A DNA stretch of 64,000 nucleotides from assembly GCF_020991375.1 (NCBI RefSeq), contig NZ_JAJLQZ010000011.1, positions 62,001-126,000 on the forward strand, in the 5' to 3' direction. The position numbers and the translations under genes are program-made. Shown piece after piece: positions 43,531-52,362 of this stretch (positions within the stretch are counted from its first letter, which is position 1; each line of letters opens with the position of its first letter). Source of the DNA: Glycomyces amatae (GTDB lineage Bacteria; Actinomycetota; Actinomycetes; Mycobacteriales; Micromonosporaceae). Under the pieces are notes generated by a model. It did not search any database, was not told where the DNA came from, and saw only the letters and a program-made list of their open reading frames with translations.

Positions 43531-44423
43531 GCACCGAAACGCTCGCAGCGCCCCAGGCCGGCGCCGCCGCCCGAGGCCGCCGTTCGCGCATGACCGCCTC
43601 CCGGCGCGCCAAGTACCTCGCCACCGCGATCGCGGCCGTCGTCGCGGTCGGGTGGAGCCTCCCGCTGGTGTGGACGCTCATCGGCTCGTTCAACGCCGAG
43701 CGCCTGACCTCGGGGGCCGGGTTCGTCCCGTCGCAGCTCACCGCCGAGAACTGGACCAAGCTCGTCCAGCCCGACGGGCGGGCCGTGAACGTCTTCGTGG
43801 CGTTCTTCAACAGCACCGTCGTGGCCGTGTGCGCCACCGTGCTCGCGCTCGTCGTGTGCTCGATGATGGCGTACGCCCTGGCGCGGCTCCCGTTCCGCGG
43901 CAGCGCGCTCGTCCTGAGCGTCATCGTCCTGGCGATGCTCATCCCCACCGAGGTGATCCTGGTGCCGCTGTTCCAGCAGTTCGCGGCGCTCGGCCTGCTG
44001 AACACCTACGGGGCCCTGATCATCCCGCACGTGGTGTCGCTGTTCGGGGTGGTGCTGCTGCGGCAGTTCATCGCGAACCTGCCCGTCGAGCTGACCGAGG
44101 CCGCGAGGATCGACGGCGCGAACGCCTGGCAGAACTACCGGTACATCGTGCTGCCGCTCATCCGGCCCGGGCTCGCGACCCTCGGCATCCTGGTGTTCCT
44201 CGCGGCGTGGAACGACTTCCTGTGGCCGCTCATCGCCACCAGCACGCCGTCGATGCAGACCCTGCCGCTGGCGCTGATCACCTTCCGGTCGGCGTACGGC
44301 GACAACGAGTACGGCGTGGTGATGGCCTCGACCATCCTCGCCATCGCTCCCCCGCTCCTCGTTTTCCTGTTCGCCCAGCGATTCATCGTCGCCGGGATCA
44401 GCAACACCGGCCTGAAAGGTTGA
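43527..44423 (+). CDS. Carbohydrate ABC transporter permease (MalG/UgpE type)
   Basis: A 298-aa permease, six segments, EAA loop LTEAARIDGANAWQNYRYIV. It forms the transmembrane dimer with the permease before it. Two bases separate its stop from the GH39 start, the only non-overlapping junction in the operon. Confidence 0.93.
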   Translation: MSTETLAAPQAGAAARGRRSRMTASRRAKYLATAIAAVVAVGWSLPLVWTLIGSFNAERLTSGAGFVPSQLTAENWTKLVQPDGRAVNVFVAFFNSTVVAVCATVLALVVCSMMAYALARLPFRGSALVLSVIVLAMLIPTEVILVPLFQQFAALGLLNTYGALIIPHVVSLFGVVLLRQFIANLPVELTEAARIDGANAWQNYRYIVLPLIRPGLATLGILVFLAAWNDFLWPLIATSTPSMQTLPLALITFRSAYGDNEYGVVMASTILAIAPPLLVFLFAQRFIVAGISNTGLKG

Positions 44424-44425
44424 CC

Positions 44426-46153
44426 ATGACCAGCAGCAAGCGATCCACCGAGCACGCGGGGCACAACGACGCGCACCCGAGGGCGGCCCTGTCCGACCCG
44501 GGCGCCCCGCACGTGGGCGCCGCCGAGGTGCGCATCGACGCGGCGAACGCGCTCGGGGACCTGGCGCCGATCTGGGCCAGCGTGGGCTACGACGAGTTCA
44601 ACTACACGTACCGCCCGGACGGCAGGCGGCTCCTGAAGGAGATCGGCGACTTCTCTCCCGGGTCGTTCCACGTGCGGCCCCACTACATGTTCTGCTCCGG
44701 CAGCGGCTGGGGGCAGCCGCACTGGGGCAACGGGAACGTCTACCACGAGGACGCCGACGGCAACCCGTTCTACGACTTCACGCTCCTGGACCAGGCCTAC
44801 GACGCGATCGTGGGCGGCGGCCACCACGTGCTCGTCGAGCTCGGGTTCACGCCGAAGGACCTCGTGCCGGAGACGGCCTACGACGTGTTCACCACCATCC
44901 CGAGCCCCACCGTCTACAGCGCCTACGAGAACGGCCTGTGGTCGTTCCCGCCGAAGGACTACGGCAAGTGGGCGGGGCTGTGCGCCGCGACGGCGGCCCA
45001 CGTGCTCGAACGGTACGGCGCCGAGGAGGTGTCGACGTGGGTGTGGGAGCTGTGGAACGAGCCCGACATCTTCTACTGGCGCGGGACCCCGCAGCAGTAC
45101 TACGACCTGTACACCGTGACCGCCGAGGCGATCCGGGGCGTGCTGCCGGACGCGAGGATCGGCGGCCCGTCCGTCACCGGCGGCGACCGGGGCGTCGAGT
45201 TCCTGCGCGGGTTCCTCAAGCACTGCAAGGAGACCGAGACGCCGCTGGACTACGTCTCGTTCCACACCAAGGGTTCGGCGTTCACGCCGTGGCGCACCTA
45301 CGGGCCGATGGGCGCGCCCGCGCCCGTGCGGGAGTCGCCCTCGGCGGTGAAGATGCTGTTCGAGGTGGACCGGCTGCTCGCCGTGATGGGCGAGTTCCCC
45401 GAGTACGCGGGGCTCCCGGCGATCGTGGACGAGTGCGACGCGGGCGTCCCGGCCCACCACAGCGCCTACGACAACCCGAACTTCGCGTTCCAGAACAACG
45501 AGTACTACCCGGTGTTCCAGGCCAAGCTCATGAAGAAGCTCCTCGACCTCAGCGCGAGCCACCGGGGGAACATCGAGCAGGCGACGACCTGGTCGTTCTA
45601 CTTCGAGGGCGAGCGCTACTTCGAGGGCACGCGCTCGTGGATCACCCAGGGCGGCATCGAGAAGCCGTTCATGAACGCCTACCGGCTCTTCGCGAGGCTC
45701 GGCGAGCGGCGCCTCGCCGCCGAGTCCGACGCGGCCTGGCCGATCGACGACCTGTCCGGGCGCGAGCACGGGATGCCCGAGGAGGTCGACGCGCTCGCCT
45801 CGATCGCCGCGGACGGGACCGTGGCGGCCCTGGTCTGGCGGCACACCGACGACCAGTACGCCGAGGACGCGGAGGCGACCGGGACGGCGCTCGACTTCAC
45901 CGGCCTCGCGGCGTCCTCCTACGCCGTGACCGAGTACCGGATCGACGCCGAGCACTCCAACTCGCACACGGTGTGGCGGGAGCTGGGGTCCCCGCAGGAC
46001 CCCGACGCGGACACGCTCGCGAAGATCCACGCCCGGCAGGGCCTGGAGACCGTCGGCGAGCAGCGGGTCCTCGACGCCGCCGGCGGGAGGCTGCGGTACG
46101 AGACGCGGCTGCCGCTGCCGTCGGTGTCGCTCGTGGTCCTGGAGCCCCGATGA
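44426..46153 (+). CDS. GH39-family glycoside hydrolase (beta-xylosidase-like), cytoplasmic
   Basis: A 575-aa glycosidase with no signal peptide, so it acts on sugar already imported. The TIM barrel carries the clan A acid/base E212 in WELWNEPD, and a candidate nucleophile E336 in AIVDECDAG; a beta-sandwich follows (about 470-575). GH39 members are beta-xylosidases or iduronidases. Its length exceeds a plain xylosidase (about 500) and the N-terminal 40 residues are disordered-looking. GAAAGG lies six bases before the ATG. Placed between the importer and four metabolic enzymes, it probably releases the unit that they oxidise. Beta-xylosidase is the default guess; the odd enzyme set suggests another substrate. 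Confidence 0.82.
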   Translation: MTSSKRSTEHAGHNDAHPRAALSDPGAPHVGAAEVRIDAANALGDLAPIWASVGYDEFNYTYRPDGRRLLKEIGDFSPGSFHVRPHYMFCSGSGWGQPHWGNGNVYHEDADGNPFYDFTLLDQAYDAIVGGGHHVLVELGFTPKDLVPETAYDVFTTIPSPTVYSAYENGLWSFPPKDYGKWAGLCAATAAHVLERYGAEEVSTWVWELWNEPDIFYWRGTPQQYYDLYTVTAEAIRGVLPDARIGGPSVTGGDRGVEFLRGFLKHCKETETPLDYVSFHTKGSAFTPWRTYGPMGAPAPVRESPSAVKMLFEVDRLLAVMGEFPEYAGLPAIVDECDAGVPAHHSAYDNPNFAFQNNEYYPVFQAKLMKKLLDLSASHRGNIEQATTWSFYFEGERYFEGTRSWITQGGIEKPFMNAYRLFARLGERRLAAESDAAWPIDDLSGREHGMPEEVDALASIAADGTVAALVWRHTDDQYAEDAEATGTALDFTGLAASSYAVTEYRIDAEHSNSHTVWRELGSPQDPDADTLAKIHARQGLETVGEQRVLDAAGGRLRYETRLPLPSVSLVVLEPR

Positions 46154-47604
46154 GCGCGGGCACCGGAGCGTCGCTGCTCTTCATCGACGGCCGCTGGCGG
46201 CCGGCGGCGGACGGCGCGGCCGACGAGCTGCGCGACCCCGCCACCGGCGAGGCGATCGGCACGGTGGCGCGGGCGGGCGAGCATGACGTGGACGAGGCGC
46301 TCGCCGCCGTCGACCGGGGCTTCGCGGCGTGGCGCCGGTCCTCCCGGGAGGAGCGCGCCCGCGTGCTCGCCGCCGCGGCCGCGAACCTGCGGTCGCGCGC
46401 CGAGGCGATCGCGCGGACGATCACGGCCGAGCAGGGCAAGCCCCTCGGCGAGGCCAGGTCCGAAGTGGAGCAGTCCGCGGGCTACTTCGACTGGTACGCC
46501 GAGGAGGCCGTGCGGGAGCTCGGCCGGACCTGGACCGAGGGCGGCAGGGAGTTCACCGTCGAGCGCCGCCCGGTCGGGCCCGTGGCCGCGTTCTCGGCGT
46601 GGAACTTCCCCGCCTCGCTGCCGGCCCGGAAGATCGCCCCGGCGATCGCCGCCGGGTGCGCCGTCCTGGTCAAGCCCGCCGAGGAGGCGCCCGGCGCCGC
46701 GGCCGCGATCGTCGACGCGCTCGTGGACGCGGGGCTGCCGGGGTCCGCGATCGCCCTCGTCACCGGCGACGCGCCCGCGATCGCCCGGCAGGTCATCGGG
46801 TCGCCCGTGATCCGCAAGATCACGCTGACCGGGTCGATCCCGGTCGGCCGGGAACTGGTGCGGCTGTCCGCCGAGCACCTCCAGCCGCTGAGCCTGGAGC
46901 TCGGCGGGCACGCGCCCGTGATCGTGCTGCCCGGCGCCGACGTCGAGGCCGCCGCGGAGGCGCTGGCCGGCGCGAAGTTCCGCAACGCCGGGCAGGTGTG
47001 CATCTCCCCCACCCGGTTCTTCGTCCCCGAGGCGTCGGCGGCGGCGTTCGCCGAGCGGTTCGCGGCGGCGGCCGCGGCGCTCCGCGTGGGCCCGGGCGAC
47101 CGCGACGGCGTGGACGTCGGGCCGCTGGCGAACGAGCGGCGGCTCGAGGCCGTCGAGTCCCTCATGGACGACCTGCGGCGGGGCGGCGCGCGGGTGCTCA
47201 CCGGCGGGCGCCGCGTCGAGGGCCTGCCGGGCTGGTTCTACGAGCCCACGGTGGTCGTGGACGTCCACGAGGACGCGCGCATCCTCACCGAGGAGCCCTT
47301 CGGTCCGATCGCGCCGGTCCTGCCGTACCGGTCCGTGGACGAGGCCGTGGACCGGGCGAACGCCGTGGAGCAGGGGCTCGCGGCCTACGTCTTCGGGCCC
47401 GAGGACGCGGCCCGGGAGGCGGCCGCGCGCCTGGACGTGGGCATGATCGGCGTCAACGGCACCGCGCTCGCGGTGGCCGAGGCGCCGTTCGGCGGCGTCA
47501 AGGCCTCCGGGTACGGCCGCGAGGGCGGCACCGAGGGCATCGGCGAGTACACCGTCGCGGTCTACACGCAGGCGGCCGCGCCGTCCGAAGGGGAGGAACG
47601 ATGA
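46150..47604 (+). CDS. NAD(P)-dependent aldehyde dehydrogenase
   Basis: A 484-aa ALDH of the succinate-semialdehyde/alpha-ketoglutarate-semialdehyde/glycolaldehyde group. General base E250 in SLELGGHAP and nucleophile C284 in NAGQVCISP; cofactor segment AFSAWNFPASLPARKIAPA. It would oxidise a semialdehyde or glycolaldehyde to its acid. Start and stop both overlap neighbours by four bases. In the operon it may take the aldehyde formed from the glycoside or by the alditol oxidase. Confidence 0.92.
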   Translation: MSAGTGASLLFIDGRWRPAADGAADELRDPATGEAIGTVARAGEHDVDEALAAVDRGFAAWRRSSREERARVLAAAAANLRSRAEAIARTITAEQGKPLGEARSEVEQSAGYFDWYAEEAVRELGRTWTEGGREFTVERRPVGPVAAFSAWNFPASLPARKIAPAIAAGCAVLVKPAEEAPGAAAAIVDALVDAGLPGSAIALVTGDAPAIARQVIGSPVIRKITLTGSIPVGRELVRLSAEHLQPLSLELGGHAPVIVLPGADVEAAAEALAGAKFRNAGQVCISPTRFFVPEASAAAFAERFAAAAAALRVGPGDRDGVDVGPLANERRLEAVESLMDDLRRGGARVLTGGRRVEGLPGWFYEPTVVVDVHEDARILTEEPFGPIAPVLPYRSVDEAVDRANAVEQGLAAYVFGPEDAAREAAARLDVGMIGVNGTALAVAEAPFGGVKASGYGREGGTEGIGEYTVAVYTQAAAPSEGEER

Positions 47605-48581
47605 GGGTGCTCGTCACCACCGCCTACCTCGAGCCGGGCGGCGAGGTCGACCGGCTGCTCCGCGGGGCCGGGCACGAGACGGTGTTCCGGCGCGCCGCCG
47701 ACCGGCGCGCGAGCGGCGAGCGGCTGGCCGACGTCGTCGGCGACGTGGACGCGATCGTCGCGGGCACCGACCGGTTCGACGCCGAGGTGATCGCGGCCGC
47801 GCCGCGCCTGAAGGTGTTCGGGCGCTGCGGGGTCGGCTACGACAACATCGACGTCGCGGCCGCGACGCGCCGCGGGGTCGCGGTGACGTTCACGCCGGGC
47901 GTGAACCGGAACTCGGTGGCGGAGCTGGTGATCGGCCAGCTCGTCAACGGCGCCCGGCGGCTGCCGCAGAACATCGCGGGGGTCCGGGACGGGCGGTGGG
48001 ACCAGCCGAGCGGCACCGAGCTCGGCGGATCGGTGCTCGGCATCGTGGGCCTCGGGTCGATCGGCAAGGCCGTCGCGGTGGTCGCCCGGGCGATGGGCAT
48101 GGCCGTGAAGGCGTACGACCCGTACTTCGACCGGGACTTCGCGGCCGCGCACGGCGTCGAGGAGGCCCCGCTCGACGCGGTGCTCGCCTCGGCGGACTTC
48201 CTGACGCTGCACCTGTTCCTGGACGAGACCACGCGCGGCCTCGTCGATGCGGAGCGGATCGCCGCGATGAAGCCCGGGGCGTTCCTCGTCAACACCGCCC
48301 GGGGCGGCATCGTGGACGAGGCGGCGCTGGCCGCCGCGATCCGCGACGGGCGCCTCTCCGGCGCGGCCCTCGACGTGCTGGAGGCGGAGCCGCTGCCCGC
48401 CGACAGTCCCTTGCGGGGGCTCGACGGGGTGTACGTGACGGCGCACATCGGCGCCGCCACGCACCAGGCCCGGGCGCGCTCGAGCCTGGCGGCGGCGCGG
48501 CAGGTGGTCGACCTGCTCGGGGGGAACCCCGAGCCGGACAACCTGGTGAACCCGGAGTACCGGTCGGAGGCGGGGTCATGA
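47601..48581 (+). CDS. D-2-hydroxyacid dehydrogenase (phosphoglycerate/glyoxylate reductase type)
   Basis: A 326-aa NAD(P)-dependent D-isomer-specific dehydrogenase. NAD motif GLGSIG, substrate Arg in NTARGGIVDEAAL, catalytic Glu in LEAEPLP and His in AHIGAATHQA. It would interconvert a 2-oxoacid and a D-2-hydroxyacid, such as hydroxypyruvate and glycerate. Its neighbour is a hydroxypyruvate-isomerase-like protein, which supports that kind of substrate. Coupled by overlaps on both sides. Confidence 0.92.
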   Translation: MRVLVTTAYLEPGGEVDRLLRGAGHETVFRRAADRRASGERLADVVGDVDAIVAGTDRFDAEVIAAAPRLKVFGRCGVGYDNIDVAAATRRGVAVTFTPGVNRNSVAELVIGQLVNGARRLPQNIAGVRDGRWDQPSGTELGGSVLGIVGLGSIGKAVAVVARAMGMAVKAYDPYFDRDFAAAHGVEEAPLDAVLASADFLTLHLFLDETTRGLVDAERIAAMKPGAFLVNTARGGIVDEAALAAAIRDGRLSGAALDVLEAEPLPADSPLRGLDGVYVTAHIGAATHQARARSSLAAARQVVDLLGGNPEPDNLVNPEYRSEAGS

Positions 48582-49366
48582 GCGGTCTGCGGTTCGACGC
48601 CAACCTGAAGTGGCTGTTCACCGAGCACGACTTCCTCGACCGGTTCGCGGCCGCCGCCGAGGCGGGGTTCGCGGCCGTGGAGTACCCGGCCCCGTACGCG
48701 TACCCGGTGTCGGAGCTTCGCGCGCGCCTCGACGACAACGGGCTCCACCAGGTGCTCGTCAACACGCCGATGGGCGAGCGGGGCACGCCGGAGCAGCAGG
48801 GCGTCACCTGCTTCCCCGACCTCGTGCCGCGGTTCAGGAGCGAGTTCCTCACGGCGCTGGAGTACGCGGTCGGCCTCGGCGCCGACTTCGTGCACCTCGT
48901 GGGCGGCATGGTCCCGCCGGGGGTGAGCCGCGACCGGGCGTTCGCGCGGTACGTCGCCAACGTCGCGTGGGCGTCCGAGCAGGCGGCCTCCACGGGGGTC
49001 CGGCTGCTGCTGGAGGCGCAGAACAAGCGGGACGCGCCGGGGTTCGTCCTCGAGACGCAGGCGCAGGCGCGCGCCGTGGCCGAGGCCTGCGACGCGGGCA
49101 ACGTCGGGGTCCTGCTCGACGTCTACCACGCCCAGATCGACGAAGGGGACCTGCTGCGGCGCATCGAGGAGGGGCTCCCCGAGGCGTTCCACGTGCAGAT
49201 CGCCGACCCGCCGTCGCGGCACGAGCCGGGCACCGGGGAGCTGAACTTCCGGGCGGTCTTCGCCGCGATCGCGGCGAGCGGCTACGAGGGCTGGATCGGC
49301 TGCGAGTACGAGCCGCTGGCGGGCACCCGCGAGGGGCTCGCCTGGCGAGAGGAGCTGACCGCATGA
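48578..49366 (+). CDS. Hydroxypyruvate isomerase-like (Hyi/OtnI) TIM-barrel protein
   Basis: A 262-aa AP-endonuclease-2-type barrel. FDANLKWLFTEHDFLDRF at the start, LLLEAQNKRDAPGF and GNVGVLLDVYHAQ in the barrel (metal-binding Glu/Asp) and GCEYEPLAGTREGLAW at the end are hallmarks of Hyi and its relative OtnI. It would isomerise hydroxypyruvate and tartronate semialdehyde, or a 2-oxo-tetronate. The choice between them is open; neither OtnC aldolase nor a 4-phosphate kinase is here. Confidence 0.87.
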   Translation: MSGLRFDANLKWLFTEHDFLDRFAAAAEAGFAAVEYPAPYAYPVSELRARLDDNGLHQVLVNTPMGERGTPEQQGVTCFPDLVPRFRSEFLTALEYAVGLGADFVHLVGGMVPPGVSRDRAFARYVANVAWASEQAASTGVRLLLEAQNKRDAPGFVLETQAQARAVAEACDAGNVGVLLDVYHAQIDEGDLLRRIEEGLPEAFHVQIADPPSRHEPGTGELNFRAVFAAIAASGYEGWIGCEYEPLAGTREGLAWREELTA

Positions 49367-50022
49367 GCGGTGAGCGACCGCGCATCGCGCTGGTCCACGG
49401 GACGGACGCGGCCGTCGCCCCCGCGGTGGAGGGCCTGGCGGCCGCGTTCCCCGAGGCCGAGCCGTGGAACCTGCTCGACGACCGGCTCCTGCCGGACGCC
49501 GATGCGGCCGGGGGACTCACCCCCGAACTGGCCGAGCGCATGTCGCGGCTCATCGGCTTCGCCCGTGCGGGCGGCGCCTCGGGGGTGCTGCTCACGTGTT
49601 CGATGTACGGGAGCGTGGCGGCCGCGGCCCGGCTCGACATCCCGGTGCTGGCGCCGGACGAGGCCGCGTTCGCGCGGGTCGCCGGCGCCGGCTGGGGCGG
49701 CGTGCTCGTGGTCGGGTCCTTCGCGACGGCCGCGCAGGACGCCGGGGAGCGGCTGCGGTCGGCCCTCGCGGCGGCCGGGGCGTCGACGCGCGTCGACGCC
49801 GTCACCGCGGGCGCCGCGCTGGGGCCGAGCCGCGAGGGCGACACGGCGGCGCTCACGCGGGCCCTGCTCGACGCCGTGTCCGGCAGGGCGGCCGACGCGG
49901 TCGTCCTCGCCCAGTACTCGCTCGCGCCCGCCGCCGGGGAACTGGAGCGGCGGCTCGGACTGCCGGTCGTCGCCGGCCCGCAGGCCGCGGCGGCCATGCT
50001 CAAAGAGAGGCTCAACGCATGA
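49363..50022 (+). CDS. Asp/Glu racemase-superfamily protein
   Basis: A 219-aa protein of the aspartate/glutamate racemase fold. The first catalytic Cys is in LLTCSMYGS; at the place of the second, VLAQYSLAP has no Cys, so it may not be a racemase. Relatives lacking one Cys include decarboxylases and isomerases of small dicarboxylates. Overlaps both neighbours by four bases. Its role in the sugar operon is unclear; it might act on a malonate- or tartronate-like acid. Confidence 0.75.
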   Translation: MSGERPRIALVHGTDAAVAPAVEGLAAAFPEAEPWNLLDDRLLPDADAAGGLTPELAERMSRLIGFARAGGASGVLLTCSMYGSVAAAARLDIPVLAPDEAAFARVAGAGWGGVLVVGSFATAAQDAGERLRSALAAAGASTRVDAVTAGAALGPSREGDTAALTRALLDAVSGRAADAVVLAQYSLAPAAGELERRLGLPVVAGPQAAAAMLKERLNA

Positions 50023-50708
50023 CGATTCGGCTCTTCAGCACGCTCGCGGTCCGGCTCGCGCTGGACGAGGGCGTGGTCGACGGCTTCACCCGGGCGACCG
50101 GGCACGCGGTCGAGACGGTCTACGACCCCACCAACGTGCTGCTGGAACGCATCGCGGGAGGCGACCTCCCGGACGTGATGATCGGCGTGCGGTCGCAGTT
50201 GGACGGACTGGCGGGCGACGGTGTGCTGGCAGGCCCGTCGCTCACCGACATCGCCCGCGTGGGCGTGGGGATCGCGGCGGCGCCCGGGGCGGGCCCGCTC
50301 CCCGACCTCTCCACGGTGGATTCGCTGAAGGCGGCGCTGCTCGGGGCGCGCTCGGTCGCGTACTCGCGGACGGGGGCGAGCGGCGTGTACTTCGCTTCGC
50401 TGCTCGGGCAGCTCGGCATCGCGGCGGCGGTGAACGCGCGCGCGACGGTGGTCGAGAAGGGGTTCACCGCGCAGGCGCTGCTCGACGGGCGGGCGGACCT
50501 GGCCGTCCAGCAGCTGAGCGAGCTGCGGTTCGTGCCCGAGGCGCGGCTCGCCGGGCTGCTCCCGGACGCGGTGCAGCACTACACGGTGTTCGCCGCAGGC
50601 GTGGGCGCTCGGGCGCGGGAACGCGAGGCGGCGCAAGGGCTCGTGGAGCACCTGGCCGCCCCGGACGCCGTGGGTCGGTACCTCGCGGCGGGCCTCGAAG
50701 CGGTCTGA
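50019..50708 (+). CDS. ModA-like binding-fold protein without signal peptide
   Basis: A 229-aa protein of the type II periplasmic-binding fold, like molybdate-binding ModA (TIRLFSTLAVRLALDEGVVD; GASGVYFASLLGQLGI; ADLAVQQLSEL). There is no signal peptide or lipobox: the ATG overlaps the upstream stop, so it stays in the cytoplasm. Proteins like this occur singly in catabolic operons with unknown roles, perhaps binding an acid intermediate. Last gene of the nine-gene operon; a perfect 28-bp palindrome follows. Confidence 0.7.
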   Translation: MTIRLFSTLAVRLALDEGVVDGFTRATGHAVETVYDPTNVLLERIAGGDLPDVMIGVRSQLDGLAGDGVLAGPSLTDIARVGVGIAAAPGAGPLPDLSTVDSLKAALLGARSVAYSRTGASGVYFASLLGQLGIAAAVNARATVVEKGFTAQALLDGRADLAVQQLSELRFVPEARLAGLLPDAVQHYTVFAAGVGARAREREAAQGLVEHLAAPDAVGRYLAAGLEAV

Positions 50709-50716
50709 ACGACCGG

Positions 50717-50744
50717 AAGCGCCGGGTCCGCGGACCCGGCGCTT
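50717..50744 (+). terminator. Terminator of the nine-gene operon
   Basis: A 28-base perfect palindrome: AAGCGCCGGGTCC, GC, GGACCCGGCGCTT, starting 8 bp after the last stop codon. Being symmetrical it can also serve the convergent membrane-protein gene. Confidence 0.75.
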
Positions 50745-50754
50745 CGCCGTGCGG

Positions 50755-51633
50755 TCAGCCGCCCCCGCCGCCCGAGGGCTGCGTGTAGTCGGTGTCGGTG
50801 TCGAACGCGGCGGGGCGGTCCAGGTCGGGTTCGACCAGGGTCGCGCCGCGCTCGCCGACCATGATGCGGACGGGGAAGCCGGGCAGCGGCACGCGGTCGG
50901 AGTCGGTGGCCATCGCGGCCCGGAACGTGCGGGTCTCCCCGCCGAGGGCGTAGCGGATCGTCGCGTCGAACTGGGGGCGGCCCGCGATCCACTCGCGCTT
51001 GAAGTCGAGCGAGTCGACCTCGCCGGTGAAGCGCCTGCCGGTCTCGCGGAGCCGGACGATCTGGCGCTGGCGGCGCCGGGCCCGGAAGAAGGCGAACGGG
51101 AGCCACGCCAGGACGCCGACGAAAGCCGCCAGGGCCACGGCGGTGAACATCAGAGCGATCGTGGCGTCCGGGCGCTCCCAGGAGGGCGTGTCGGGCGGCA
51201 GGGACGCGGCGTAGTCGGCGATCATCCGCAGGTGGACGACCCCGGCGACGAGAAAGCCCGCGGCCGCCACGGCGACGGAGAGGCCGAAGCCGATCGACTG
51301 CTGCCCGAAGCGCCGCTTCGACGCGCCGTAGAACCACGGCGTGGCGACCATCAGGCCGACGACGCCCAGGAAGGAGAGCGCGAGCCACCACCAGGACCGC
51401 GCCGGTCCGTCGATCGCGGGGGCGGTGTAACCGCCGCCGAGGATCCGCGGGAGGCCCGCGAACGCCAGGCCCGTCCACGTGGCGCAGGTCAGCACCGCGC
51501 CGACGGCGAGTCCGGGCGTGAACCTCCCGATCCGCTCGCCGGGCGCGATCGTCGTGATCTTCGACCCGCGGTCGGTCGTCGAGAACACCGGTCCCTCGGA
51601 CCACCATTCGTCATGCGGCTGTTGCTCGTCCAT
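50755..51633 (-). CDS. Hypothetical membrane protein with C-terminal DUF3592-like domain
   Basis: A 292-aa protein of unknown function. About four hydrophobic segments lie at 40-170, followed by a basic stretch (FRARRRQRQIVRLRETGRRF) and a soluble beta-rich domain (about 190-270; FDATIRYALGGETRTFRAAM) that resembles DUF3592. It ends in a Gly tail. The start at 51633 follows a clean upstream region. It is divergent from a TetR gene but separated by 102 bp, with the operator nearer the TetR gene. Confidence 0.7.
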   Translation of the reverse strand: MDEQQPHDEWWSEGPVFSTTDRGSKITTIAPGERIGRFTPGLAVGAVLTCATWTGLAFAGLPRILGGGYTAPAIDGPARSWWWLALSFLGVVGLMVATPWFYGASKRRFGQQSIGFGLSVAVAAAGFLVAGVVHLRMIADYAASLPPDTPSWERPDATIALMFTAVALAAFVGVLAWLPFAFFRARRRQRQIVRLRETGRRFTGEVDSLDFKREWIAGRPQFDATIRYALGGETRTFRAAMATDSDRVPLPGFPVRIMVGERGATLVEPDLDRPAAFDTDTDYTQPSGGGGG

Positions 51634-51687
51634 GCGGTCCAAGGTTAAGGCCGGGCCGCAAGCGGCCGGAGCGTCGATCCGAGCCGT

Positions 51688-51721
51688 GATACGGTTCTGT
51701 ATCCGAGTACAGGACTGTATC
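51688..51721. promoter_or_regulatory. TetR-type operator
   Basis: A 34-bp imperfect palindrome with outer arms GATAC and GTATC, containing GATACGGTTCTGTATC (51688-51703), itself an inverted repeat. Ends 14 bp before the TetR GTG. Confidence 0.5.
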
Positions 51722-51735
51722 TGAATGGAGGGGCC

Positions 51736-52362
51736 GTGGCGGGACGGCTGAGCCGCGAGGAGAGCCGCACGCAGACCAGGGAGCGGCTGCTCGCGGCCGC
51801 GGAGGCGCTGTTCGTGGAGCGCGGCGTGGGCGGCGCGTCCGTGGAGCAGATCGCCGAGCGGGCCGGGTTCAGCCGCGGCGCGTTCTACGGCAACTTCGAG
51901 GGCAAGCACGAGCTGGTGCTCGCACTCCTGGAGCGGCGCACCGAGCGCGAGCTCGAGGAGGTCTCGGCGCTGGGCGAGGGCGCCTCGTCCTTCGCCGAGG
52001 TGCTGGAGCGCCTGCGCGGCTTCCACCGCCGCCGCGCCGAGCACCTCGAGCACTGGTACGCGATGCGCGCCGAGCTGCTGCTGTACGCCCTGCGGCACCC
52101 GGAGGCGCGCCCGCGGCTGGCCCGGCGGGAGTACCTGGCGCGCCGGGCCCTGGCCGAGGGCGTCGCCGAGGCCCTGTCGCGGCACGGGGCCGCTCCCCCG
52201 GCCGACCCCGCGTTCCTCGGCCTGATCGTCCACGCGCTGGAGGACGGCCTGACCGTCCAGCGGCTCATCGCCCCCGACGGGGTGGGCGGCGAGGCGGCGG
52301 TCGACGCGTTCGAACTGCTCCTGAAGACCTGGGCCGCTTCCGCATCGAAGGAGACGACATGA
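51736..52362 (+). CDS. TetR-family regulator
   Basis: A 208-aa TetR protein, HTH at about 14-60 (SVEQIAERAGFSRGAFYGNFEGKHELV). GTG start with GGAGGGG just upstream. It is coupled by a four-base overlap to an NADP-dependent oxidoreductase, so it probably represses its own operon through the palindrome upstream. Confidence 0.88.
   Translation: MAGRLSREESRTQTRERLLAAAEALFVERGVGGASVEQIAERAGFSRGAFYGNFEGKHELVLALLERRTERELEEVSALGEGASSFAEVLERLRGFHRRRAEHLEHWYAMRAELLLYALRHPEARPRLARREYLARRALAEGVAEALSRHGAAPPADPAFLGLIVHALEDGLTVQRLIAPDGVGGEAAVDAFELLLKTWAASASKETT

Noticed and set aside
49363..50022. True amino-acid racemase
   Set aside because: Only one of the two catalytic Cys expected for an Asp/Glu racemase is visible, so only the superfamily is named.
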